Shown in pieces: positions 1 through 8,689 of a stretch of 13,051 nucleotides of DNA. The stretch is from NCBI GenBank assembly GCA_035461175.1, contig DATHVR010000013.1, positions 1-13,051 of the forward strand, in the 5' to 3' direction. Made by a program: the position numbers and the translations under genes. Within the stretch, counting starts at the first letter, position 1, and each line of letters starts with the position of its first letter. The notes beneath the pieces are model-generated. The model was not told the origin of the DNA, did not search any database, and worked only from the letters and a program-made list of their open reading frames with translations. This DNA is from DATHVR01 sp035461175. GTDB lineage: Bacteria > Actinomycetota > Acidimicrobiia > Spongiisociales > ZC4RG35.

Positions 1-116
1 TGGGTGGGGGGTGGGGACGGGGGGCGGAAACATCATGGTGGGGGGGTGGGGACGGGGGGCGGAAACATCATGGGTGGGGGGTGGGGACGGGGGGCGGAAA
101 CATCATGGGCGGGGGG
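1..116. repeat. 35-bp G-rich tandem repeat, three full units plus a partial fourth
   Basis: Three consecutive 35-base units lie at 1-35, 36-70 and 71-105, followed by an 11-base start of a fourth unit at 106-116 (one mismatch). Units 1 and 3 are identical; unit 2 differs only at its fourth and fifth bases (GT becomes TG). Each unit holds four or more runs of three or more Gs on the plus strand and ends GGAAACATCA, so every unit is a candidate G-quadruplex. There are no spacers, so this is not a CRISPR array. The left boundary is off the window. The right edge runs into the end of the DUF501 gene, whose stop codon lies within unit 3 (103-105). The function is unknown; a variable-number tandem repeat is the simplest reading. 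Confidence 0.95.
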
Positions 117-612
117 ACCAGGCCGGGTTGCGCTCGCCGTCGAGAACGCAGGGAATCGTGCAGTCGAGGGGTTCGATCCACGCCGCCACCACCTCGCCGA
201 CGGGGTTGTCGTTGCCGGCGGCGGCATCGGCGTAGTGAGCGTGGAGGCACTTCACCCCCCGGGTTGTGCCGCCCACTCCCCCACTGGGGCGGTGGGGAGC
301 ATCTGCCGGAACCAGGGCGTCGCGCTGGGCGGCGTAGCGGCGATGGGCCGCCTCCAGCCGAGCGCCGAAATCGGGATCGGCCCCGGCCTTGGCCTCCATC
401 CGCTTGACACCTCCCGCCCCCTCCAGGCGGCCGATCCGGTAACCGGCCAGGGGACACGACAGCCAGTAGCGGGTGGGAAACGGGGTGCCATCGTCGAGGA
501 GAGGCGGAACCTCGACCACCACCGGCAAGCCCAGGTGGCAGCGGACCACGACCTGGGAGGAAGCCCGGAGCGGGCGGCCGATCTGGGCGGCGACCGTCTC
601 CCGATCGCTCAC
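103..612 (-). CDS. DUF501 family protein
   Basis: A 169-residue protein of the DUF501 family, which is typical of Actinobacteria and of unknown biochemical function. Conserved blocks visible here are GTPFPTRYWLSCP (about residues 42-54), the glycine-rich GGVGGTTRGVKCLHAHYA block (about 111-128), GNDNPVGE (about 133-140) and a CTIPC motif near 151-155. The conserved Cys and His residues hint at metal binding, but that is inference. The GTG start at 612-610 is chosen because it overlaps the stop of the upstream ftsB-like gene as GTGA; the upstream in-frame extension adds only eleven basic residues unlike the family. No strong Shine-Dalgarno sequence precedes it, so coupling to ftsB translation is likely. 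The last codons and the TGA stop lie inside a G-rich tandem repeat. In other Actinobacteria a Ppx/GppA phosphatase gene often follows; that position is off the window. Confidence 0.9.
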   Translation of the reverse strand: MSDRETVAAQIGRPLRASSQVVVRCHLGLPVVVEVPPLLDDGTPFPTRYWLSCPLAGYRIGRLEGAGGVKRMEAKAGADPDFGARLEAAHRRYAAQRDALVPADAPHRPSGGVGGTTRGVKCLHAHYADAAAGNDNPVGEVVAAWIEPLDCTIPCVLDGERNPAWSPRP

Positions 613-994
613 TCGCCGAGATCGGCGCCGGTCACGAAGTCCCACACCGCCGACAGCAGCGTCGAGTCCTCCACCGGCTGTTCCTCGACCGCCGGAACCG
701 TGGTGCTGGTGGGGACCGCCGGGGGCTCGAGGACGACGTAGGCCACCTCGCCCGGGCGGACATACCCGAGCTTCTCCCGGGCGAGACGCTCGATCTCGAC
801 CGGGGTCTGGAGGGCGTCACGGCGGGCCGTGAGCATGGAGTTCTCGTCCTGGAGAGATTCGAGCTCGGCCGCCGCCGCCTCGACCTGGCGGTGCTGGTCG
901 AGGATCTGGCGGTAAGGCACCACATTGGTGAGCACCGCCACCCCCACCACCAGCAAGGCGAGGGTAAAGAGAGCGACGGCGGGACGCTTGATCC

Positions 995-998
<4 letters not shown>
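609..998 (-). CDS. ftsB: Septum formation initiator (DivIC/FtsB-like) protein
   Basis: A 129-residue bitopic membrane protein of the DivIC/FtsB family, which in characterised bacteria joins FtsL and FtsQ/DivIB in the divisome. Order of parts: a short basic N-terminus (VRIKRP), one membrane segment at about residues 9-27, a periplasm-side coiled coil at about 33-64 (QVEAAAAELESLQDEN), then the family block REKLGYVRPGEVAYVV at about 74-89. A Pro/Thr/Glu-rich tail follows and looks disordered. The GTG at 998-996 is used because it overlaps the enolase stop as GTGA and puts the membrane segment directly after the start; the longer open frame merely reads through the enolase gene. A weak GGAG lies about 11 bases upstream. 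It is the middle gene of the coupled eno-ftsB-DUF501 set. The symbol is by family; ftsB and divIC cannot be told apart by sequence alone. Confidence 0.88.
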
Positions 999-2275
<1,277 letters not shown>

Positions 2276-2377
2276 CCGGGCCCTCCTTGTGGCAACCGAC
2301 GCTAGCAGCACCCGCGCGCGGGGAAGAGATTTGGGTGATCACGAGACAACGGCCCCAAAGCCGGACGCGGCCTGCGC
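2276..2377 (-). promoter_or_regulatory. Candidate eno promoter and leader
   Basis: This 102-base gap between mazG and eno is the largest within the mfd-to-DUF501 run apart from the one upstream of mfd. On the minus strand a TAGCGT hexamer at 2304-2299, preceded by TGC (extended -10 style), would place a transcript start near 2292, leaving about 17 leader bases that contain the AAGGAGG ribosome site. A perfect 12-base palindrome CCCGCGCGCGGG at 2311-2322 sits just upstream of the hexamer and could be an operator or chance GC structure. No convincing -35 box and no U-tract terminator for mazG were seen. Promoter assignment is inference from motif and spacing only. Confidence 0.35.
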
Positions 2378-3859
2378 TCAGGACGCTGAAGGACCGCCGA
2401 ATCCGGTCCTCTTGGCCGCTTCCCAGCGGGTGTCGAGTTCGGCCGGCGACAATCCGGCCAGATCGCCCGCTTCTTCCATCTTCATCACGCGTTTCTCGAA
2501 GCGGGCCACCGCCCGGCGCAGGGTCTCTTCGGGTCCCAGTTCGAGCTTGCGGGCGAGGTTGACCGCAGTGAAGAAGACATCGCCCAGTTCGTGGGCGATG
2601 TCGCCCCCCTCCGCCAGAGCCTGTTCCAATTCGTCGATCTCGGCCCGGAGCGCCCCCAGCACCGGAGTCGGGTCCTCCCAGTCGAGGCCTACCTTGGCCG
2701 CCCGGCGCTGGACCTTTTCGGCCCGATCCAGGGCGGGCAGACCGGCCGCGACCCCGTCGAGCAGGCCGACGGAATCTCCGCCGCCCTTCTCCTCGCGCTT
2801 GATGCGGTCCCAGTTGGTGGCCACCTCGGAGGCATCCGCCACCTCGACGTCACCGAAGACATGGGGATGACGCCGCACCAACTTCTCGCGCAGGCGGGTG
2901 GCGACGTCGTCGATCTCGAAGGCTCCGCTCTCGGAGGCGATGGCGGCGTGGAAGAGAACCTGGAGGAGCACGTCGCCGAGCTCCTCCTCGACCCCGTCGT
3001 AGGCCACGTAGTCCACCGGCTCATCCGCACCGGGGAGGCCGGCGATTGCCTCGATCAGCTCGTAGGCCTCCTCGATGAGATGGGTGACGAGACTGGAGTG
3101 GGTCTGGGCCCTGTCCCAGGGGCACTCGGCGCGGAGGCGGCGGCCCACGCCGACCAGGCCGAACAGGCCCGCCGGCTCGGTGTCGATGAACAGGGAGGTG
3201 CGCAGGCCGGCCAGTTCCGCCGGCACCTCGTCCACCGCTACCGCCACCGTCTGCTCGTCCGCGCTTCCGACGTCGCGATACACGGTGACGCCGGCCCCTT
3301 CGGGGAGAACCCGGGCGACGTTGGCGGCCACCTCGGCCAGGATCTCGGGACGGTCGAGGTGGCCGATGATGGTGGGACAGTCGAGCACCAGCGGAGTGGG
3401 CAGTTCATGACCGTTGAGTATGCGCAGCCCCCGCTGGAAGGGGTCGTAGCCGGCCAGCCGAAGGATGGCGTCGACGAACGACTCGGCCGGGAGCACCTCG
3501 GCGTGGGAGAAGCGTTCGAGCAGGAGTCGAACCGCAAACTCACCCGTCAGCGGGCTGCCGGGCACGGCGTAGATGGTGGGCCCGAGCGCCAGGACGTCCG
3601 TCACCCGCTCGACGATCGCCGCGTACACGGCCTCGAAGCTCTCTCCGCTCTCGTATAGGTCGTCGCAGGCGGTCACCGCTCGCAGCTCGACCAGCCGTTC
3701 GGCGGCGGGGTGGCTAAGGGTGCGCACCACCACCCGATAGTTCAGATCCTCGAAGAGGTGACGGTGTGGGACCGGAAGCCGGGCATAGTCGCCCGGCCCC
3801 AGCCCCGCCAGGATCAGCCGGTGGGAGGCTGGACTCCCGGCTGCGGTTCCAGCGTCCAC
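2378..3859 (-). CDS. mazG: MazG nucleotide pyrophosphohydrolase with N-terminal tetrapyrrole-methylase-like domain (YabN-type)
   Basis: A 493-residue two-part protein. Residues about 13-225 resemble the SAM-dependent tetrapyrrole (corrin/porphyrin) methylase fold: a GLGPGD loop at 19-24 and YAVPGSPLTGE at 97-107. Residues about 235-485 are MazG, which hydrolyses NTPs to NMP and pyrophosphate and clears aberrant nucleotides. Its first half has ECPWDRAQTH (245-254), the EEAYE metal motif (263-267), EELGD (292-296) and RRHPHVF (329-335); its second half repeats the pattern with EIDELEQA (407-414) and HELGD (423-427). This is the architecture of Bacillus YabN; the partner domain's substrate is unknown. 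The GTG start at 3859 lies inside the end of the foldase gene (46-base overlap) and has GAGGAG 8 bases upstream, also inside that gene. MazG identity is secure; activity of the methylase-like half is not. Confidence 0.95.
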   Translation of the reverse strand: MDAGTAAGSPASHRLILAGLGPGDYARLPVPHRHLFEDLNYRVVVRTLSHPAAERLVELRAVTACDDLYESGESFEAVYAAIVERVTDVLALGPTIYAVPGSPLTGEFAVRLLLERFSHAEVLPAESFVDAILRLAGYDPFQRGLRILNGHELPTPLVLDCPTIIGHLDRPEILAEVAANVARVLPEGAGVTVYRDVGSADEQTVAVAVDEVPAELAGLRTSLFIDTEPAGLFGLVGVGRRLRAECPWDRAQTHSSLVTHLIEEAYELIEAIAGLPGADEPVDYVAYDGVEEELGDVLLQVLFHAAIASESGAFEIDDVATRLREKLVRRHPHVFGDVEVADASEVATNWDRIKREEKGGGDSVGLLDGVAAGLPALDRAEKVQRRAAKVGLDWEDPTPVLGALRAEIDELEQALAEGGDIAHELGDVFFTAVNLARKLELGPEETLRRAVARFEKRVMKMEEAGDLAGLSPAELDTRWEAAKRTGFGGPSAS

Positions 3860-4746
3860 GTGCCGTACTCCTCGTTGACTGTCACATCGGCGGCCCCGAC
3901 GACCTCGGTGAGCCAGGCCTGGAGGGCCTCGACCCCCGAGTTCTCGGCGAGCGAGGAACGCACCTCCTCCTCGCTCGGGATCGTCTCGGCTTCGGGCTCG
4001 GTGCGGTCATAAACCTCGATGATGTGGAAGCCGTATTCGGTGCCGACCGGATCGGTCAGGGTGTCGAGCTCGGCGGCGACGGCAGCGTCGCGGAACGGAG
4101 CGACATACTGCTGGGCGAGGGCGCAGCCGAGATCGCCTCCGTTCTCGGTCACGCTGGGGTCGGTCGAGAGCTCCCCGGCGACGGTGGCAAACTCCTCTCC
4201 GTCCTCGAGCCGCTGTTTGGCCGTCTCCGCCTCCTCCTCGGTGTCGACGAGGATGTGGCGTGCGCAGACTTCGGTGAGACCGGCGGCCTGCTCGGCGACG
4301 GCAGCCGCCACCTCGTCATCGGCTACCTCGTCGGGACTGGCGGCCATCTCCTCGATCAACATCTCCTGGATGAGGCCGACCCGTACGATCTGGCGAACGG
4401 TGTCCTCGGAGAAGTTCTGACCCTCGGCTACCTCCGCCAGGGTTGCTCCACCGGCCTGCTCGGTCAGGACCTGCTCCAGTTCGGCATCGACTTCCGCCTC
4501 GGTGGGATCGACCCCGAATTCTTCTGCGGCGGCGTTGTCGAGGATCTGCCACTGGATCAGCGCCCCCAGGTACTGGGCGAACTCGGTCACCTCGATGGTT
4601 CCCCCGGGCTCGTAAGGGAAGGCGCGAACGTCTTCGACGGTGACATCGGCGCCGTTGACGGTGGCAGCCACGTCGCCGCCTCCGGTGCCGCCACAGGCGC
4701 CGAGCAGCAGCGCTCCGGCAGCGACGAGCAGGATCAACTTCTTCAC
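3814..4746 (-). CDS. Lipoprotein parvulin-type peptidyl-prolyl isomerase (SurA/PrsA-like foldase)
   Basis: A 310-residue exported foldase. The N-terminus MKKLILLVAAGALLLGACGG is a lipoprotein signal with lipobox LGAC and acylated Cys18, so the mature protein should be anchored outside the cytoplasmic membrane. Residues about 25-155 form a SurA-N-like chaperone segment, beginning with VAATVNGADVTVEDV, rich in acidic helices. The parvulin rotamase domain spans about 159-249: CARHILVDTEEEA, GGDLG (203-207) and YGFHIIEVYD (238-247). The C-terminal helix (SLAENSGVEALQAWL) and a Pro-rich tail complete a SurA/PrsA plan. Cys161 and Cys208 within the isomerase domain might form a disulfide (inference). 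The GTG at 4746-4744 is supported by GAGG 6 bases upstream and the signal peptide. It follows mfd after 54 bases without an obvious promoter, so it is probably cotranscribed, and its end overlaps mazG. Confidence 0.93.
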   Translation of the reverse strand: MKKLILLVAAGALLLGACGGTGGGDVAATVNGADVTVEDVRAFPYEPGGTIEVTEFAQYLGALIQWQILDNAAAEEFGVDPTEAEVDAELEQVLTEQAGGATLAEVAEGQNFSEDTVRQIVRVGLIQEMLIEEMAASPDEVADDEVAAAVAEQAAGLTEVCARHILVDTEEEAETAKQRLEDGEEFATVAGELSTDPSVTENGGDLGCALAQQYVAPFRDAAVAAELDTLTDPVGTEYGFHIIEVYDRTEPEAETIPSEEEVRSSLAENSGVEALQAWLTEVVGAADVTVNEEYGTWTLEPQPGVQPPTG

Positions 4747-4800
4747 AGGAAACCTCGCAAGAACTATCGGGGAGACGCGAATGGTAAAGCCGGAGACCGT

Positions 4801-7800
4801 TTAGCGCGATTCCAACCGGGCCGGGGGCCACATCTCGCGGAGGAACTCAAGGATTCCCGCCACCAACGGTCGCGGCGCCGGAATGAAGAGAGATCTCTCC
4901 GCTGCCCGCAGAACCGACCGGGGCTGGAGCCGTTGGAGCCGCACTTCCTGGGACGGTGCCAGGTCGACCGGGGCCAGACGGATCTCGTCCCGGAGCTTGA
5001 CCACCTCCGTGAGCCCGATGCGGATCGCCTCGACCCGGATGCGGGCCACCTCGACCAGGGCCGCGGCCGGCTCCGGCAGGTCGCCGAAACGATCCTTCCA
5101 TTCGGCCAGGACATCGTCCACCTCGGCGTCGGTGGTGGCGGCGGCCAGTGTCCGATACGCCTCCAGGCGGATCGTCTGGTCGGTGACGTAGTCCTCGGGC
5201 AGGTGGGCATCGACCGGGAGATCGATGCGCACCTCGATCGGCCGTTCCACCACCGAGGGACGACCCTCCAGTTCGGCCACCGCCTCGGCCACCATCTCGG
5301 CGTACAGGTCGAAACCGACCGCTGCCACGTGGCCTGACTGCACCTCTCCCAGGATCGATCCCGCCCCGCGGATCTCCAGGTCGCGCAGAGCCAGGCGGAA
5401 GCCCGAACCGAGGTCGGTCGCCTCTCCGATTGCCTCCAGCCGCCGGTGCGCCTCCTCGGACAGTGACCGGTCGGCCGGGTGGAAGAGATAGGCGTAGGCG
5501 CGCTGGCTCGACCGACCCACCCGGCCCCGCAACTGGTAGAGCTGGGCCAGGCCGAGCATGTCGGCTCGCTCGACGATCAGCGTGTTGACCTGGGGCAGGT
5601 CGAGCCCAGACTCGATGATCGTGGTGGCGACTAGGACGTCGTACTCCCCCGACCAGAAGTCGATCATCACCTGCTCGAGCTGGCCCTCCGACATCTGGCC
5701 GTGGGCGACGGCGTATCGAGCATCGGGGACGAGCTGGCGGAGGCGCGCCACTGCCCGTTCGATCGACTGGATGCGATTGTGGACGTAGAACACCTGGCCG
5801 TCGCGGAGCAACTCCCGCCGGATCGCCGCCGAAACGGTCTGTTCGTCCCAGGGGCCGACGTAGGTGAGGATCGGATGACGGTCCTCGGGCGGGGTGCGAA
5901 TGTGGGAGACGTCCCGGATGCCGGTGAGGGCCATCTCCAGCGTGCGCGGGATGGGGGTGGCAGTGAGGGTGATGACGTCCACGCCCACCCGCAGGCGCCT
6001 GAGGGCGTCCTTGGCGTTGACGCCGAAACGCTGCTCCTCGTCGATCACCAGCAAGCCGAGATCCTTGAAGTGGATGTCGTCGGAAAGCAGGCGGTGGGTA
6101 CCGACCACGACGTCGACGGCACCGGAGGCGAGGCCGGCGACCACGTCCTTCTGCTGGCGTTGAGTGAGGAAGCGGGACAGGACCTCGACCCGGATCGGGT
6201 AGGGGTCCATCCGCTCGGAGAAAGTCTGATGGTGCTGTTGGGCGAGCAGGGTGGTGGGGCACAGGATCACCACCTGTTTGCCCGCCTGGACCGCCTTGAA
6301 GGCGGCCCGGATCGCCACCTCGGTCTTGCCGAACCCGACGTCGCCGAAGACGAGGCGGTCCATCACTTCGCCCTGTTCCATGTTGGTCTTGACGTCGGTG
6401 ATCGCCTGTAACTGGTCCGGGGTCTCCTCGAACGGGAAGCTCCCTTCCATCTCCTGCTGCCATGGGGAGTCGGGCGGGAAGGCGAATCCCTCCGCCACCG
6501 CCCGCCGCCGGTGGAGGTCGACCACCTGCTCGGCCACCGCCGCCGCTGCCTTGCGGACCCTGGAACGCTGCTCGGACCACTCCTTGCCCCCCATCCGCGA
6601 CACGCGCGGCGTCTCGCCGCCGGTGTATTTGGTGACGGCGGCAAGCTGGTCTGTGGGCACGTAGAGCCTGTCGCCGCCGTGATAGGCCACCACCAGGTAC
6701 TCCCGCTCCACCCCGGCCATGGCACGCGACACCAGCCCCTCGAATCGGCCGATCCCGTGGTGGTGATGGACGACGTAGTCGCCTTCGTTCAGATCCCCGT
6801 ACTCCTGGCGGGCGGGAGCCCGGACGCGGCCGGCCCGGCGATGGGAACGACGGCGGCCGGCGATTTCCTGTTCGCCCAGAACCGCCACACCAAGACCGGG
6901 GGCGACGAAGCCGTGGTGGATGCCGACCGACAGGATCCCGGTCTTGTCGATCGTTTCGGTGGCCTCCAGGGCGAGGCCGTTCTCAGCCAGAACCCGGGCC
7001 ACCCGCTGGGCGGCCGACTCGCCGTCCATCGCCACCACCACCGCCATGTCACGGGCGATGAGGCGATTGAGCTCGGCGGCGACCGAGGCCGGATCACCTG
7101 CGACTGCGTCGAAACCGGTCACCTCCAGCACGGGATCCCCCGGCCCGGTGGCGACGGCGGGCATCTCGAGGACCTCCCCCGGAGGGTTCAGCTCGCAGAA
7201 GAGCGGAGGGTGCTCGCTGGGGGCCAACTCGCCCCAGGTGGGTGCCAGCGCTGCGGCCAGCTCCTCTTCTTCCTTGACCAGATCACGCGCCCGATCGCGG
7301 GCCCTGGCCGCATCGACGAGGACTACCAGCGCCTCGTCGGCCTCGTCCAGCAGCGTGGCCTCGGGAGCCAGCCAGGGCAGCCAGGACTCCATGCCGGCGA
7401 ATATCTGCCCCTGGGCGATGCGCTCGAAGGTCCCCGCCGCCCACGGTTCCGAGGTGACCAGCTCGGCCGCCCGCTCGGCAACCACTCCGTCCGGTCGCAA
7501 CTCCCGCGCCGGAAAGACCTCGAGCTGTGACACCGGGCCTTCGGAACGCTGCGAGGCGACCGAGAAGGTGCGCAGATCCTCGACCTCATCCCCCCAGAAA
7601 TCGATCCTGACCGGAATCTCGTCCTGGGCCGGGAACACGTCCACGATCCCGCCCCGCACGGCAAATTCACCCCGACCTTCGACCCGGTCGCTGCGGTAGT
7701 AGCCCAGATCGGACAGGCTGCGGGCGAGTTCGTCGAGATCCACCTCCATTCCCGGTCGGAACACCAGCGGGTCCACCGGCGAGGGACTCAGGCGTTGTAC

Positions 7801-8148
7801 CGCCGCCCGCACCGGAGCGACGATGACGGACCCTGCCTTTCCCTGCCGGAGACGCAGCCGGACGCGGGCGCGTGCCGCCATGGTGTGGGCATTGGGAGAG
7901 ACATGCTCGAAGGGAAGGGTCTCCCAGGCAGGCAGGAGGAGAGGGTCCTCGATGAAGAGCGAGAGGTCGTCGACCAGTTCCTCCGCTTCCCGCTCCCCCG
8001 GCATCACCACCAGCAATGGCTGCTCGATCCGGGCGGCCAATCCGGCCAGGGCGTAGGCGCGCGCCCCCGAACCCACCACCCAGCGTCCGGGCACCGGAGG
8101 GAGGTCGGTGGGGCGCAAGCGATCGACCAGGCGAGCCAGCGGAGTCAC
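4801..8148 (-). CDS. mfd: Transcription-repair coupling factor Mfd
   Basis: An 1115-residue cytoplasmic DNA translocase that removes RNA polymerase stalled at lesions and recruits UvrA. Domains in order: UvrB-like module (about 1-340, with LLPAWETLPFEHVSPN at 71-86 and the GEFAVRGGIVDVFP block at 160-173); a poorly conserved middle region; the RNA-polymerase-interaction domain at about 450-545 (GDYVVHHHHGIGRFEG, RLYVPTDQL); the RecG-like helicase motor with Walker A GDVGFGKT (602-609), DEEQ box (703-706), TATPIPRT (730-737) and motif VI QLRGRVGR (872-879); and the C-terminal TRCF domain at about 970-1070. Length is close to that of E. coli Mfd, and no frameshift or missing motif was seen. The GTG start at 8148 has no good Shine-Dalgarno sequence but has TACCAT 6 bases upstream, consistent with a leaderless transcript. 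Confidence 0.98.
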   Translation of the reverse strand: MTPLARLVDRLRPTDLPPVPGRWVVGSGARAYALAGLAARIEQPLLVVMPGEREAEELVDDLSLFIEDPLLLPAWETLPFEHVSPNAHTMAARARVRLRLRQGKAGSVIVAPVRAAVQRLSPSPVDPLVFRPGMEVDLDELARSLSDLGYYRSDRVEGRGEFAVRGGIVDVFPAQDEIPVRIDFWGDEVEDLRTFSVASQRSEGPVSQLEVFPARELRPDGVVAERAAELVTSEPWAAGTFERIAQGQIFAGMESWLPWLAPEATLLDEADEALVVLVDAARARDRARDLVKEEEELAAALAPTWGELAPSEHPPLFCELNPPGEVLEMPAVATGPGDPVLEVTGFDAVAGDPASVAAELNRLIARDMAVVVAMDGESAAQRVARVLAENGLALEATETIDKTGILSVGIHHGFVAPGLGVAVLGEQEIAGRRRSHRRAGRVRAPARQEYGDLNEGDYVVHHHHGIGRFEGLVSRAMAGVEREYLVVAYHGGDRLYVPTDQLAAVTKYTGGETPRVSRMGGKEWSEQRSRVRKAAAAVAEQVVDLHRRRAVAEGFAFPPDSPWQQEMEGSFPFEETPDQLQAITDVKTNMEQGEVMDRLVFGDVGFGKTEVAIRAAFKAVQAGKQVVILCPTTLLAQQHHQTFSERMDPYPIRVEVLSRFLTQRQQKDVVAGLASGAVDVVVGTHRLLSDDIHFKDLGLLVIDEEQRFGVNAKDALRRLRVGVDVITLTATPIPRTLEMALTGIRDVSHIRTPPEDRHPILTYVGPWDEQTVSAAIRRELLRDGQVFYVHNRIQSIERAVARLRQLVPDARYAVAHGQMSEGQLEQVMIDFWSGEYDVLVATTIIESGLDLPQVNTLIVERADMLGLAQLYQLRGRVGRSSQRAYAYLFHPADRSLSEEAHRRLEAIGEATDLGSGFRLALRDLEIRGAGSILGEVQSGHVAAVGFDLYAEMVAEAVAELEGRPSVVERPIEVRIDLPVDAHLPEDYVTDQTIRLEAYRTLAAATTDAEVDDVLAEWKDRFGDLPEPAAALVEVARIRVEAIRIGLTEVVKLRDEIRLAPVDLAPSQEVRLQRLQPRSVLRAAERSLFIPAPRPLVAGILEFLREMWPPARLESR

Positions 8149-8204
8149 CTTCCGATGGTAGGAGGGATCTGCTGGAGGTCGGAGGTCGGACGGAGGAGGT
8201 CAAC
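8149..8204 (-). promoter_or_regulatory. Candidate leaderless mfd promoter with GGAGGTC heptamer repeats
   Basis: On the minus strand, TACCAT (8160-8155) fits the actinobacterial -10 pattern TANNNT and is separated by six bases from the mfd GTG, so transcription could start at the start codon itself. This agrees with the absence of a ribosome site. Upstream, the heptamer GGAGGTC (plus-strand reading) occurs three times, at 8174-8180, 8181-8187 and 8195-8201. The first two copies fall near the expected -35 region, so a bound regulator could act here. A TTGACC at 8204-8199 looks like a -35 box but is too far from TACCAT for a normal spacer. All regulatory meaning is inferred from motif and distance. 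Confidence 0.4.
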
Positions 8205-8210
8205 AGATGC

Positions 8211-8258
8211 TTTTCGCGACAGAATTGCGCGGTATAGCGCGCAATTCTGTCGCGAAAA
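8211..8258. repeat. 48-bp palindrome with perfect 21-bp arms (dispersed repeat copy 1)
   Basis: The left arm 8211-8231 (TTTTCGCGAC...GCGCG) and right arm 8238-8258 are exact reverse complements over 21 bases, separated by the six-base loop GTATAG. The element starts 17 bases beyond the thioesterase stop and lies upstream of the mfd promoter region. The stem opens with TTTT and closes with AAAA on both strands, the reverse of an intrinsic terminator, and no U tract follows on either side. The arm recurs exactly at 13028-13048, so this is a repeat family and not a chance hairpin. Its role could be a REP-like mobile palindrome, an mRNA 3'-end stabiliser or a protein-binding site. Confidence 0.95.
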
Positions 8259-8275
8259 CGGGTTGGGGATGGTGC

Positions 8276-8689
8276 CTAGGAGGTGGGGATGGCGTAGGAG
8301 CCGACGGCGTGGGAGACGAGTCGGTTCGGATCCATCCCCATCCACAGGTCGACTGTGCCCCGAATCGTCCGGGCTCCGACCGACACCGATCGTGCCCGTG
8401 CGTAGAGATCTCCCCCGGTCGCCGGGCGCAGGAAGCTGATGTGGAGGTCGGCGGTGACGGCCATCTCTTTGAGGCCGATATGGCTGAATTTGACGAACCA
8501 CAGCGCGGCGTCGGCCAGGGCGGACTGGGTGAGTCCGGAGATGTATCCGCCGGGTCGCAGCTGCTCCTCGTCGAGCTTCCAGCGCACCAGTGCCCGCCCC
8601 TCCTCCAACGCCTCGCAGGTCACTCCCGAGCCTGCCAGGGCCGGATAGCGCCCCGCCACGAACTCGTCGACCTCGGTGGGAGAGATCAA
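8276..8689 (-). CDS. PaaI-like hotdog-fold thioesterase
   Basis: A 137-residue protein with the hotdog thioesterase layout. Residues 43-64 (QLRPGGYISGLTQSALADAA in part) match the loop and central helix of PaaI/YbgC-like enzymes, with Asp60 in the helix as a candidate catalytic or structural residue. The strand pattern AVTADLHISFLRPATGGDLYARARSV at about 77-102 is the usual hotdog core, where acyl-CoA thioesters are hydrolysed. The substrate cannot be read from sequence. The TTG start at 8689-8687 is supported by a 4-base TTGA overlap with the epimerase stop and a GAAGG site 6 bases upstream. It is cotranscribed with the epimerase, suggesting a shared lipid or acyl-CoA related role (inference). 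A 48-bp palindrome begins 17 bases after its TAG stop. Confidence 0.85.
   Translation of the reverse strand: MISPTEVDEFVAGRYPALAGSGVTCEALEEGRALVRWKLDEEQLRPGGYISGLTQSALADAALWFVKFSHIGLKEMAVTADLHISFLRPATGGDLYARARSVSVGARTIRGTVDLWMGMDPNRLVSHAVGSYAIPTS

Noticed and set aside
1..116. Possible CRISPR array at the left edge
   Set aside because: The units are contiguous with no unique spacers between them, so this is a tandem repeat.
2276..2377. Intrinsic terminator between mazG and eno
   Set aside because: Only weak GC pairings are present and no U tract follows on the minus strand.
3766..5337. 523-codon plus-strand open frame across the foldase and the end of mfd
   Set aside because: It spans two well-supported minus-strand genes and the gap between them, has low-complexity Gly/Asp/Leu/Arg composition and no recognisable motif.
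8211..8258. Palindrome as an ordinary bidirectional intrinsic terminator
   Set aside because: A terminator needs a U tract after the stem; here the stem begins TTTT and ends AAAA on both strands and is followed by mixed sequence. A non-canonical 3'-end role remains possible.
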